Below are positions 1 to 5,703 of a stretch of 7,037 nt of DNA, piece by piece. The notes under the pieces were generated by a model that did not search any database, had not been told where the DNA came from, and was given only the letters and a program-made list of their open reading frames with translations. Source of the DNA: Candidatus Altarchaeota archaeon (lineage in GTDB: Archaea; Altiarchaeota; Altiarchaeia; IMC4; SCGC-AAA252-I15); the NCBI GenBank assembly GCA_026394745.1, contig JAPKXP010000177.1, positions 1-7,037 on the forward strand, read 5' to 3'. Each line of letters starts with the position of its first letter. Position 1 is the stretch's first letter. The position numbers and the translations under genes were made by a program.

Positions 1-41
1 GGATTGCCCGCTAAATCTAATCCAGCCACAGTAACTTTCAT
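1..41 (-). CDS. 5' end of a gene cut by the window edge, possibly a DUF429-like protein
   Basis: An ATG at 41-39 opens a frame that runs off the window after 13 codons (MKVTVAGLDLAGN). The short beta-strand followed by GLDLAG resembles the N-terminus of DUF429 / predicted RNase H-fold nucleases, which begin with a similar GIDLAG segment carrying an acidic residue. It starts 23 bases after the stop of eS31 on the same strand, so it would be the next gene of the cluster. No strong Shine-Dalgarno sequence is seen; a GGTG lies about 11 bases upstream of the ATG. Thirteen residues cannot establish a family, so the assignment is a weak resemblance and the gene itself is only probable. Confidence 0.35.
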   Translation of the reverse strand, partial: MKVTVAGLDLAGN

Positions 42-64
42 TCAAGCCAACACCCAGAAAGTGT

Positions 65-283
65 TCACTGCTTCTTCTGGAACTCGGTGTAGCCGCACTT
101 GCCGCAGGACTCCCTGTCCTTGTGCTTGGCCATGAAGACGCCGTCCCCGCACTTCGGGCACGACTTCCTCTTCCTCACGACACTGCTACCTGAAACGTCG
201 TAAGCAGCCCACTTCTTGCTGCCTGAACCGGACTTCTCGACCTTACCTTCCTTACCCTTCTTATCAGCCTTCTCATCAGCCAT
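65..283 (-). CDS. rps27ae: 30S ribosomal protein S27ae (eS31)
   Basis: Small zinc-ribbon protein of the archaeal 30S subunit, equivalent to the C-terminal half of the eukaryotic ubiquitin-S27a fusion and without the ubiquitin part. The first half (about residues 1-35) is a lysine/glycine-rich basic tail. It is followed by the zinc ribbon with two CxxC pairs, CPKC and CGKC, 14 residues apart, and the family-typical segments GVFMAKHKDR and CGYTEF. The 72-residue product is somewhat long for the archaeal protein because of the basic tail. The start is the ATG at 283-281, which shares its A with the TGA stop of the eS24 gene (TGATG), so the two are probably translationally coupled. A GTG one codon earlier is possible but less likely. 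Last complete gene of the minus-strand cluster. Confidence 0.95.
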   Translation of the reverse strand: MADEKADKKGKEGKVEKSGSGSKKWAAYDVSGSSVVRKRKSCPKCGDGVFMAKHKDRESCGKCGYTEFQKKQ

Positions 284-633
284 CACTGACCCTCCTTCTT
301 CACTTCAGCGGCCGGAGCAGCAGCCGGAGCAGCGGCTTCAGCAGCACCCTCAACCTTCCTGACCTCGAAATTGCGCTTAATCTTGTAGCCGGCCTCAACC
401 TTCATGGCAGCCTCGTCGTCATAAACCTTCGCGTAACCGTGAAGAATCTTCCTACCGTACTCAGACTTCAACGGATTCAGCATAGTAAGCTTCTTGTCGG
501 AATCAAGCATCGCCACAATCTTACTCCTGATCTCCTGCAAGGTCGGCGTCGCGCCGACGAAAGTGACGTCGAACTTTACTTCCCTGCGCTTCAACAGGAC
601 ATTCTTCCTGTCCTCAACCAAATTAATCTCCAT
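283..633 (-). CDS. rps24e: 30S ribosomal protein S24e (eS24)
   Basis: Archaeal/eukaryotic small-subunit ribosomal protein. The 116-residue product has the usual opening (MEINLVEDRKNVLLKRREV), a core with TPTLQEIRSKI, and the KSEYGRKILHGYAKVY segment characteristic of the family, where a basic loop contacts rRNA. The last 20 or so residues form a low-complexity Ala/Pro-rich and charged tail, an extension beyond the folded domain. The ATG at 633-631 is preferred over a TTG at 648 because the family begins here and a GAGGG Shine-Dalgarno sequence sits 8 bases upstream. This start lies inside the true 3' end of the dephospho-CoA kinase gene (stop 623-625), an 11-base overlap visible only after correcting that gene's frameshift. 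Its own stop overlaps the ATG of eS31. Confidence 0.95.
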   Translation of the reverse strand: MEINLVEDRKNVLLKRREVKFDVTFVGATPTLQEIRSKIVAMLDSDKKLTMLNPLKSEYGRKILHGYAKVYDDEAAMKVEAGYKIKRNFEVRKVEGAAEAAAPAAAPAAEVKKEGQ

Positions 634-1110
634 TTTCCATACCCTCAATTATTTTACGTACCTTAGCCTTAATATCCCCGCCGACCTCGACCACGACCAT
701 GCCCTCGCCAGGCTGGCCGTAGACCACAGCGCGCCGTCGGGAGCCTCCATAATGGCCGCAAGCGTCGTCAAATCCTCCTCGCCCTCGACGAACATTCGAC
801 TTCCGCCTTCCATGGAAAGCAGACGCCTTATCTCGCCGAAGACGCCAGGCACAAGAAACCCGGCCGGATTCTTGACGCGCACTTCCCTGACGCCGTACGA
901 AGCCAAAACCGGGTCAACCTTTATGTCCTTCCTGGACGTCTTGGCATCATAGATGCACAACTTAGGGTTGTACCCCGACTTGACCAACGTTTCGCTGGCT
1001 ATGTCGCCAACGGTTATCGTGATTCTGCCTTTCGGAACCGAGTCAACACCGCCGACTAGACGGCCGAGCGGCTTCTTCAACTCATCCCTCAGGCGAGGAG
1101 TCAACTTCAT
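623..1110 (-). CDS. GTP-dependent dephospho-CoA kinase (DUF359), frameshifted
   Basis: Archaeal enzyme for the last step of coenzyme A synthesis: it phosphorylates dephospho-CoA with GTP and is unrelated to bacterial CoaE. Family features in order are LGRLVGG (about 15-21), TVGDIASETL (33-42), LCIYDAKTSR (51-60), VKNPAG (79-84) and VEGEEDLTTLAAIMEAPDGA (108-127). After codon 128 the uninterrupted frame gives an untypical tail (LWSTASLARAW) ending at 649. The -1 frame from position 727 instead encodes VVYGQPGEGMVVVEV, the expected C-terminus, and ends at a TAA at 623-625. One base, probably one G of CTGGTG, is missing near 727-729. Restored, the protein has about 162 residues. It starts 3 bases after spt4 and would overlap eS24 by 11 bases. 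A sequencing indel, a real mutation and recoding are all possible; no classical slippery heptamer is seen. Confidence 0.88.
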
Positions 1111-1113
1111 GGT

Positions 1114-1290
1114 TTATCTGGCCTTGAGGGCATACTGCCCGGGACTCTTAATGTCCATCCTCTTGGCTATCTCGGACTGCTCCGGATTAAGGACAGCCAA
1201 ATATCCGCTCCAATACTGGGTGGTCGGAGAATTGCATAAACCACAAACCTCGTCCTCAGTCAACCTGTGACAAACCTTGCAAGCCCTCAT
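1114..1290 (-). CDS. spt4: Transcription elongation factor Spt4 (formerly RpoE'')
   Basis: A 58-residue zinc-finger protein that forms a heterodimer with Spt5 and keeps archaeal RNA polymerase processive. Two CxxC pairs (C4/C7 and C16/C19) form the N-terminal zinc site. After them come NSPTTQYWSGYLAVLNPEQS and AKRMDIKSPGQYALKAR, which match the conserved Spt4 core: the tryptophan, the 'NP..S..A' segment and the glycine-tyrosine near the end. The ATG at 1290-1288 overlaps the TGA of rpo7 as ATGA, and the TAA ends 3 bases before the next ATG, so the gene sits between polymerase subunit Rpo7 and the dephospho-CoA kinase, its usual archaeal location. The gene is complete, and its length is normal for archaeal Spt4. 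Confidence 0.95.
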   Translation of the reverse strand: MRACKVCHRLTEDEVCGLCNSPTTQYWSGYLAVLNPEQSEIAKRMDIKSPGQYALKAR

Positions 1291-1904
1291 TCTTTCTTAC
1301 TCCCCTTCTTCTTTTCCTTACCCTTCTCAGGTGGCTTATCTACCTTCTTGCCTTCAGCCTGCCTCCTCTTGTCATCCTCAATCCACTCAATCTTGCCCAA
1401 GTAAGGCTGCCTCATGGTAAGGCCAATCTTCGATTCTGAAACACGGTTCTTCAGGCTGACCGTGACTATCCTAGCCCTGACGACGTCGCCGACCTTAAGG
1501 ATCTTGTTGCTCTCCTTGCCGACGAGCATGCTGTTCTTCTGGTCGTACGTCATGAAGTCCTCGGCAATCTGAGACACGTGGATTAAGCCGTCTATCGGGC
1601 CGAAGTTCACGAAAACGCCGAACTCGGTGACCTCGGTGACGTGGCCTTCCACGACCTCGTGGATAGTGGGCATGTAAGTCAAAACCTCGAACGTGGTGTC
1701 GTAGTATATCGCGCCGTCGCCCAAAATGATTTTGCCCTCGCTCACTTCCTTGACGTCGGTCACCGACAAAACTACGCCTATGTTCTTCTCAATCCTTCCG
1801 GTAATCATGGAGTCCAGCTCCTGGACGATGACCGTGTTCAACTCCTCGCTGAAACGCTTCGGCGGAACACGAACCGTATCCCTGACTAAAGCCAACTTGT
1901 ACAT
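1287..1904 (-). CDS. rpo7: DNA-directed RNA polymerase subunit Rpo7 (RpoE')
   Basis: Subunit of the Rpo4/7 stalk of archaeal RNA polymerase, homologous to eukaryotic Rpb7. The N-terminal domain (about 1-80) begins MYKLALVRDTVRVPPKRF, the docking region toward the polymerase core. The C-terminal S1/OB domain (about 82-165) holds the RNA-binding signature EGHVTEVTEFGVFVNFGPID..IHVSQI followed by MRQPYLGKIEWI. Residues 176-205 form a highly charged lysine-rich tail. The 205-residue length is slightly longer than usual owing to that tail. The start is an ATG at 1904 with a weak GGTG ribosome site 10 bases upstream. It is first in a tight rpo7-spt4-kinase-eS24-eS31 run after a roughly 90-base gap, so a promoter probably lies just upstream. 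Its stop overlaps spt4. Confidence 0.96.
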   Translation of the reverse strand: MYKLALVRDTVRVPPKRFSEELNTVIVQELDSMITGRIEKNIGVVLSVTDVKEVSEGKIILGDGAIYYDTTFEVLTYMPTIHEVVEGHVTEVTEFGVFVNFGPIDGLIHVSQIAEDFMTYDQKNSMLVGKESNKILKVGDVVRARIVTVSLKNRVSESKIGLTMRQPYLGKIEWIEDDKRRQAEGKKVDKPPEKGKEKKKGSKKE

Positions 1905-1973
1905 TTTTTTACTGCACCTAGATTTTTAATTCCCTGCATTGCGCTAGTGCAAAAACGCACGTAGGTTCACTCC

Positions 1974-2000
1974 AATAATATAAGTAAATAGCCTTTATAA
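1974..2000 (-). promoter_or_regulatory. Candidate TATA boxes for the rpo7 operon
   Basis: In the only sizeable gap within the minus-strand cluster, two A/T-rich boxes read on the minus strand: TTATAAAG at 2000-1993, overlapping the stop of the PIN gene, and TTATATTATT at 1983-1974. Archaeal transcription usually begins about 25 bases downstream of such a box, which would leave a 50-70 base leader before the rpo7 ATG. Which box is used, or whether transcription simply reads through from aIF2-gamma, cannot be decided from sequence. Confidence 0.35.
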
Positions 2001-2381
2001 GCGCATCAGATGATTCTTCGAGCGCAGCACCACCAGGGGTATGCCATTCTCGCGAAGCCGCCTCTTCAGCAGCAGGTCGTTCGTGCATACTATCACGTTG
2101 CCCTTGTTCTCGAGCGCGTACTCGACTATCGAATCGTCGGCCCTCCCAGACGCAGGTATGACCCGAATTCCGTTCCTCCTGAGGAGTTCAATGCCGATTC
2201 TCGCCGCCGTAGCGTCGTCGCCCCTGCCTGAAGACAGCTTCTCAAGCTCAGACACCACAGTCGACAGAGTGACTATCTCGTGTACTTCAGGAATGACCGA
2301 AGGCATCTCGGAGAAAAAATCGACTTTGTTGCTGCAGGGCAGAAACAGAAAGTTCGTGTCAACCAAGACCAACAACGCCAT
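1995..2381 (-). CDS. PIN-domain nuclease, archaeal Fcf1/Utp24-like (VapC9 type)
   Basis: A 128-residue single PIN domain. The acidic residues expected to bind the catalytic metal are all present: D8 in LVDTNFL, E45 in VSELEKL, D82/D83 in RADDSIVEYA and D102 in CTNDLLLKRRL. In archaea this protein is encoded beside aIF2-gamma and resembles the eukaryotic rRNA-processing endonuclease Fcf1/Utp24, which cleaves pre-18S rRNA. A role in small-subunit rRNA maturation is therefore inferred from family and neighbourhood; activity as a toxin is less likely because no antitoxin gene is adjacent. The ATG lies one base after the aIF2-gamma stop (TAA G ATG), so translation is probably coupled, and the Shine-Dalgarno-like AGGGTT lies within the 3' end of aIF2-gamma. 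Length and motif spacing are typical. Confidence 0.88.
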   Translation of the reverse strand: MALLVLVDTNFLFLPCSNKVDFFSEMPSVIPEVHEIVTLSTVVSELEKLSSGRGDDATAARIGIELLRRNGIRVIPASGRADDSIVEYALENKGNVIVCTNDLLLKRRLRENGIPLVVLRSKNHLMRL

Positions 2382-2382
2382 C

Positions 2383-3591
2383 TTAACCCTTGATCATGCC
2401 GTAGCCTATGAGATGCCACCTGGCACCTATCCTCCTGTTCAACGCCACCTTGCTCCCGGCTTCAGCGCACACAGGAAGCTTGAGCGAAAACTCGCCCTTG
2501 CCGGGGTTCATCACGACGCCCACGGTGACTGCGCTCCCGGAGCTTAGCATGAGCGCTTCGCCCTTAATCAGCGGCTTAATCTGCTCTCCTATGCCGCCAA
2601 CCAGCCGGGTCATCAAAGTAACGTCCAGAATCAAGTTTTCCCTGACCTCAGGCAGAGTTCCAGGATGGCCTATCACGCTGCCAGACATGTTGTCTGCCTT
2701 AGTCAACGCAGGGTCGAGCTCAGTACCTATCGCAATTAAACCGCCTGGGTTCGCGGAATCCACCGAAGCCCCTCCGCTCGTCAGGCTCACGACCTTGGTA
2801 ATAACGGGCCTGTACACGTTCTTCTTCTTGACGCCGGGCCGCACCTCAATCTCGTCCCCGACTTTTATCACGCCGTAGCTTATCGAACCGCCAAGGACAC
2901 CGCCCTTCAGTTCAGAAGGAACCGCGCCGGGCTTGTTTATGTCGAAAGAGCGCGCCACGTTCATCCTAAGCGGCTTATTAGGGTCATGCTCCGGAGTGAC
3001 TAGGACCTCCTCAATCGCCTGAATCAAGACGTCGATGTTAGCATTATAGTGCGCGGCAATAGGTATTATCGGAGCGTTCTCAGCGCAAGTCCCCTTGACG
3101 AAATTCATTATCGACTTGTAGTGTTCGACAGCCTGCTCCTTAGTCACCAAGTCAACCTTGTTCTGCGCTACCACAATCTTCTTCACTCCAAGCGTCTCCA
3201 ACGCGACAAGATGCTCCGCAGTCTGCGGCTGCGGGCAAACTTCGTTGGCAGCTATGACAAGGAGCGCGCCATCCATTATCGCGGCGCCGGAAAGCATCGT
3301 AGCCATCAAAGTCTCGTGACCGGGGCTGTCGACGAAAGAAACACGCCTCAAAAACTTCGTCTCAGAACCGCAGTGAACGCACTTCTTCTGGGTCGTGTAC
3401 GCCTGCGGGACAGGGCACTTAGGGCACTTGAAGAAATCGCGGTCAGCGTAGCCCAGGCGTATGGAGATGCCTCTTTTAATCTCCTCGCTGTGGGTGTCGG
3501 TCCACTTGCCGGACAACGCCTTCGTAAGCGTCGTCTTGCCGTGGTCGACGTGCCCGACCAAACCTATGTTTATCTCTGGTTGAATTTCCAC
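2383..3591 (-). CDS. eif2g: Translation initiation factor aIF2 subunit gamma
   Basis: GTPase core of the heterotrimeric factor that brings initiator Met-tRNA to the 30S subunit. GTPase motifs, numbered from the GTG start: P-loop GHVDHGKTT (13-21), the switch region with KRGISIRLGYAD, G3 DSPGH (88-92), G4 NKVD (144-147), and the G5 position IAAH near 178-181, where the usual serine is alanine. The zinc ribbon typical of eIF2-gamma has CxxC pairs C56/C59 and C71/C74. Two beta-barrel domains follow, with NKPGA, GGVLGGSI and the terminal RIGARWHLIGYGMI. The complete protein has 402 residues. The start is chosen as GTG 3591-3589 because GAGGTG lies 5 bases upstream; GTG 3597 and TTG 3594 overlap or crowd that site. 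The gene lies 21 bases after eS6 and one base before the PIN gene. Confidence 0.97.
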   Translation of the reverse strand: MEIQPEINIGLVGHVDHGKTTLTKALSGKWTDTHSEEIKRGISIRLGYADRDFFKCPKCPVPQAYTTQKKCVHCGSETKFLRRVSFVDSPGHETLMATMLSGAAIMDGALLVIAANEVCPQPQTAEHLVALETLGVKKIVVAQNKVDLVTKEQAVEHYKSIMNFVKGTCAENAPIIPIAAHYNANIDVLIQAIEEVLVTPEHDPNKPLRMNVARSFDINKPGAVPSELKGGVLGGSISYGVIKVGDEIEVRPGVKKKNVYRPVITKVVSLTSGGASVDSANPGGLIAIGTELDPALTKADNMSGSVIGHPGTLPEVRENLILDVTLMTRLVGGIGEQIKPLIKGEALMLSSGSAVTVGVVMNPGKGEFSLKLPVCAEAGSKVALNRRIGARWHLIGYGMIKG

Positions 3592-3612
3592 CAACACACC
3601 TCAAAGCCAGAA

Positions 3613-4032
3613 TCAGGCTTTCGTCTCCTCCTTCTTCTCGACCTTCTTCTCTTCCGGCTTTATCCCTAGCGTGTCCTCAATACTCTTGCCGCCGTACTCG
3701 ACGACCTTCGTGTTGAGCTGTGATACGTCCAAATCCACAGTCTCCCCGCGGACTCTTTTCCTGACTCTGACAGGCTCCTTAGGAGAGTACCCTACGCCCG
3801 CATCCATCAAAACCCTAGCAGCCTTCGTGCCGTGAACGCCCTTCTTCATTGCGAACCCGGCCTTGTCCGTGCCACCGGTAATCTGCAGCTTGTATCCGGC
3901 TAAACCGAATATAGTCCCCTCTACGGTGTCTCCTAACTTCACACCCTTAATCTTCCTAAAATCGTCTTCCTTAACGGTCAGCTGGTAGGATTTACCAGAC
4001 TTCGCGTCTGAAACGACAACCTTGTACTCCAT
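3613..4032 (-). CDS. rps6e: 30S ribosomal protein S6e (eS6)
   Basis: Archaeal form of small-subunit protein eS6. The 139-residue product carries the family core: EYKVVVSDAKSGKSYQ at the start, GYKLQITGGTDKAGFAMKKG (about 47-66), HGTKAARVL, and KRVRGETVDLDVSQLNTKVVEYG. A short Lys/Glu-rich tail replaces the long phosphorylated helix of the eukaryotic protein. The ATG at 4032-4030 is preferred to the open frame extending to 4098, because the extra 22 residues are hydrophobic, not family-like, and overlap the probable promoter. Only a weak GGTT precedes the ATG, which suits a short-leader first gene. This is the promoter-proximal gene of the minus-strand cluster, followed by aIF2-gamma, a classic archaeal pairing. 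Confidence 0.95.
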   Translation of the reverse strand: MEYKVVVSDAKSGKSYQLTVKEDDFRKIKGVKLGDTVEGTIFGLAGYKLQITGGTDKAGFAMKKGVHGTKAARVLMDAGVGYSPKEPVRVRKRVRGETVDLDVSQLNTKVVEYGGKSIEDTLGIKPEEKKVEKKEETKA

Positions 4033-4060
4033 TTTAACCAATGATTTAATAGAAAATACG

Positions 4061-4075
4061 GTTAAATTTATTCCG
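4061..4075 (-). promoter_or_regulatory. Candidate TATA box for the eS6-aIF2-gamma cluster
   Basis: Minus-strand GGAATAAATTTAACC at 4075-4061 is an A/T-rich box preceded by purines. It is centred about 34 bases upstream of the eS6 ATG. An archaeal start site about 25 bases downstream would fall near 4040, leaving a leader of under 10 bases, consistent with the poor ribosome-binding site. This is inferred from position and composition only. Confidence 0.4.
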
Positions 4076-4095
4076 CATACACCAATAAAAATCAA

Positions 4096-4189
4096 CATAC
4101 TCCACCCTAAGGGGCGGAGTATGACTTACCTGATGGCAAATGCCAGCAATCGCCTGCTGACTAAGGTCGGACGGCATTCTGCCAACAGG
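4096..4189 (+). repeat. Composite palindromic element, intergenic copy
   Basis: The first part is a 28-base hairpin, CATACTCC (4096-4103) pairing with GGAGTATG (4116-4123), with CCC/GGG pairing in the loop. After ACTTA comes a long stem-loop: CCTG-A-TGGCAAATGCC (4129-4144) pairs imperfectly with GGCATTCTGCCA-A-CAGG (4173-4189). Its interior holds a CAGCA/TGCTG hairpin (4144-4159) and a GAC/GTC hairpin (4159-4168). The flanking TCAA and the arms' outer bases CATACT and AGTATGACTT are identical to those of the copy inside the methyltransferase gene at 4994-5089, which has the same length and plan. It fills the divergent gap between eS6 and the methyltransferase, so it could instead, or also, act as a regulatory structure or small RNA. 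Confidence 0.7.
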
Positions 4190-4211
4190 CAATGAAAATA
4201 ATAAAAGTAAA

Positions 4212-5234
4212 GTGGAAAAACACGTGCCTGACGCCCTGAAAGAGAGGCTCCTGATGATGCTTGGAAGCAGCGGACTGGAGAGCCTCCTCTCAGCTAAACC
4301 GAGGAAGGCGGCGCGCGCCAACACCCTCAAGACCACGGTCAAGGAGGCGATAGAGACGCTGGAGGCGGCCGGACTGCAGCCGGAAAAGATTCCCTGGGTT
4401 GAAACCGGACTTTGGATAAACAACCCCCAGGGCCTCGACGACACAATAGAATACTTCCTAGGCCACTACTACATCCAGGACGCAGCATCCATGATTCCAG
4501 CGCTCGCACTCCAGCCGAAGGAAGGCGAGAATGTGCTGGACTTGACAGCCGCGCCGGGAAGCAAGACAACGCAGATTGCAGCCTTGATGAACAACAAGGG
4601 AACGCTCATAGCCAACGAAAACTCTGGCAGCCGCCTCGGACCGCTCAAATTCAACCTAAACAAGTACGGAGTCTTGAACGCGATAGTCACGACGATGGAC
4701 GCGACGAGAAGATGGGACTGCAAGATAAGGTTCGACAAGATTCTATTGGACGCGCCATGCTCCTGCGAAGGCCAAGTCGACAGCCCGGAAGCGCTGAAAC
4801 AATGGAGCCTCGCGAAAGTGAGAAGATGTTCGGCAGCGCAAAAACAGATGATAGAGAACGCAATCAACATGCTAGCCGAAGACGGCGTACTAGTCTACTC
4901 CACCTGCACGCTCGCCCCAGAGGAGAACGAAGAAGTCATAGACTACGTACTGGCGAAACACGATGAACTAAAGGTCGAGCCGGTCGAAGTCAACATACTG
5001 CGGCCTGAAGGCCGCAGTATGACTTCCAGAGTCGATGTGATATCCGAGAATTCATCTGCGACATCAATGCCGCAGTATGTCGACTCTGGAATCAAGAAGC
5101 TGAAAACCCACCAAGGACTGGGGGAATGGATGAGTAAAAAATACTCAAGCGAAGTCAAGAAACTCGCGAGGATACTCCCGCAAGACAACGGAACCGAAGG
5201 ATTCACGGTGGCGAGGATTAGAAAATGCGGCTGA
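4212..5234 (+). CDS. NSUN/RsmB-family tRNA or rRNA (cytosine-5) methyltransferase
   Basis: SAM-dependent enzyme that makes 5-methylcytosine in RNA. Visible order: an N-terminal substrate-binding region with RANTLK (35-40) and HYYIQDAASMI (85-95), SAM motif I VLDLTAAPGSKTTQIA (108-123), motif IV DAPCSCEG (180-187) with C183, and motif VI YSTCTLAPEENE (229-240) with C232. These are the paired catalytic and release cysteines. The C-terminal ILPQDNGTEGFTVARIRK is also typical. Whether tRNA or rRNA is the target cannot be decided. The oddity is residues 261-294, a Ser/Arg-rich insertion encoded by a palindromic element. Without it the protein is about 306 residues, as usual, and VEV would join KKLKTHQGL directly. 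The start is GTG 4212 with no clear ribosome site; the N-terminus aligns with the family from there. The 3' end overlaps the PUA-like gene by 10 bases. Confidence 0.93.
   Translation: MEKHVPDALKERLLMMLGSSGLESLLSAKPRKAARANTLKTTVKEAIETLEAAGLQPEKIPWVETGLWINNPQGLDDTIEYFLGHYYIQDAASMIPALALQPKEGENVLDLTAAPGSKTTQIAALMNNKGTLIANENSGSRLGPLKFNLNKYGVLNAIVTTMDATRRWDCKIRFDKILLDAPCSCEGQVDSPEALKQWSLAKVRRCSAAQKQMIENAINMLAEDGVLVYSTCTLAPEENEEVIDYVLAKHDELKVEPVEVNILRPEGRSMTSRVDVISENSSATSMPQYVDSGIKKLKTHQGLGEWMSKKYSSEVKKLARILPQDNGTEGFTVARIRKCG
4994..5089 (+). repeat. Composite palindromic element inserted in frame in the methyltransferase gene
   Basis: A perfect 13-bp inverted repeat, CATACTGCGGCCT (4994-5006) and AGGCCGCAGTATG (5009-5021), is followed by ACTT and a second stem, CCAGAGTCGA (5026-5035) with TCGACTCTGG (5080-5089). 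The 11-mer GCCGCAGTATG recurs at 5069-5079. TCAA lies immediately before the element (4990-4993) and again at 5092-5095, as a target duplication would. Counting one TCAA, the insert is 102 bases, a multiple of three, so the frame survives. It encodes residues 261-294 of the host protein. The sister copy is at 4096-4189. Confidence 0.75.
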
Positions 5235-5650
5235 AGATACTCAACAGCAGGGAACGAAAGAAGCTGATTGGAGAGCTTGGAGGCAGATATGACGCTGAAC
5301 TCGATTCCGACGGACTACAAATCCTCCAAGGAAGCCGGGAATACTACGTCACATCAGACGAATGCCTCAGGCAAAACCTCGAAGGACTCAGGATAGACTC
5401 AATCGGCCTACGCCTCGCAGTCGAGACGAAAAACGGCCTGGAACCTACGGTAAACGCCATACAACTACTCTACAAAAACCCCAAAAAAACAGTAGAACTA
5501 GACCAAAAACAAGCAGTCGAATTCACAAAAAACCGGGAGACGGAAACACCAAACGCAGACGGCGACTACATCGCCACCCACCAAAAAAAGCCCATAGACG
5601 CAGCCACCGTTAAACAAGGGAAACTAAAAAGAAAACTAATAAGCCAATAA
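5225..5650 (+). CDS. PUA-like RNA-binding protein (COG3270-type, partner of NSUN methyltransferase)
   Basis: A 141-residue protein without catalytic motifs. The N-terminal 80 or so residues (LKILNSRERKKLIGELGGRY ... EYYVTSDECLRQNLEGLRIDSIGLRLAVE) form a pre-PUA-like segment. The C-terminal part (TVNAIQLL, VELDQKQAVEF, then DGDYIATHQKKPIDAATVKQGKLKRKL) has the pattern of the PUA-like domain that is fused to RsmF-type methyltransferases in bacteria and encoded separately in archaea. It probably binds rRNA or tRNA, perhaps with the methyltransferase upstream. That partnership is inferred from the 10-base gene overlap (ATG 5225 inside the previous 3' end) and from the family. GAGG at 5213-5216, 8 bases before the ATG, is a good ribosome site. 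Toward the 3' end the codons become strikingly A-rich. Confidence 0.78.
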   Translation: MRLKILNSRERKKLIGELGGRYDAELDSDGLQILQGSREYYVTSDECLRQNLEGLRIDSIGLRLAVETKNGLEPTVNAIQLLYKNPKKTVELDQKQAVEFTKNRETETPNADGDYIATHQKKPIDAATVKQGKLKRKLISQ

Positions 5651-5675
5651 ACCCACAATAATAGAACAACATAAA

Positions 5676-5703
5676 GGGCGTATGGGGTAGTCTGGATATC
5701 CTA
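5676..5703 (+). pseudogene. 5' half of a tRNA-Arg copy (truncated)
   Basis: These 28 bases are identical to the first 28 bases of the intact tRNA-Arg at 5783-5810: acceptor 5' strand, D arm and the base before the anticodon stem. The copy then diverges. What follows at the position of the anticodon arm is the hairpin CAGCCTT-TAATA-AAGGCTG, with no recognisable T arm or acceptor 3' strand. The offset to the intact gene is 107 bases. An alternative reading is that 5704-5810 is an intron of a single pre-tRNA that happens to repeat its own 5' exon. Confidence 0.75.

Noticed and set aside
494..952. Plus-strand open frame of 152 codons
   Set aside because: It lies antisense to eS24 and the dephospho-CoA kinase, both of which have clear family motifs. 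Its product has no recognisable domain and is an antisense reading of the conserved genes.
1128..1142. GGGCATACTGCCC palindrome containing CATACTGC, like the inserted element
   Set aside because: It is short, inside the conserved Spt4 coding sequence where the protein is normal, and lacks the AGTATGACTT side and the second stem.
2041..3669. Several long plus-strand open frames (2041-2547, 2408-2878, 3049-3669)
   Set aside because: They are antisense to the PIN nuclease and aIF2-gamma, low in complexity or Arg/Leu-biased, and have no plausible start context. They are shadows of real genes in G/C-rich DNA.
4096..4189. Reading the intergenic structure as a box C/D guide RNA (CTGATGG and CTGA present)
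   Set aside because: The box C-like sequence departs from RTGATGA, there is no proper pair of C'/D' boxes with guide spacing, and the related copy at 4994 lacks these boxes.
4412..4966. Plus-strand open frame of 184 codons within the methyltransferase gene
   Set aside because: The product is extremely Arg/Gln/Pro-rich and lacks family features, while the overlapping frame contains every NSUN motif.
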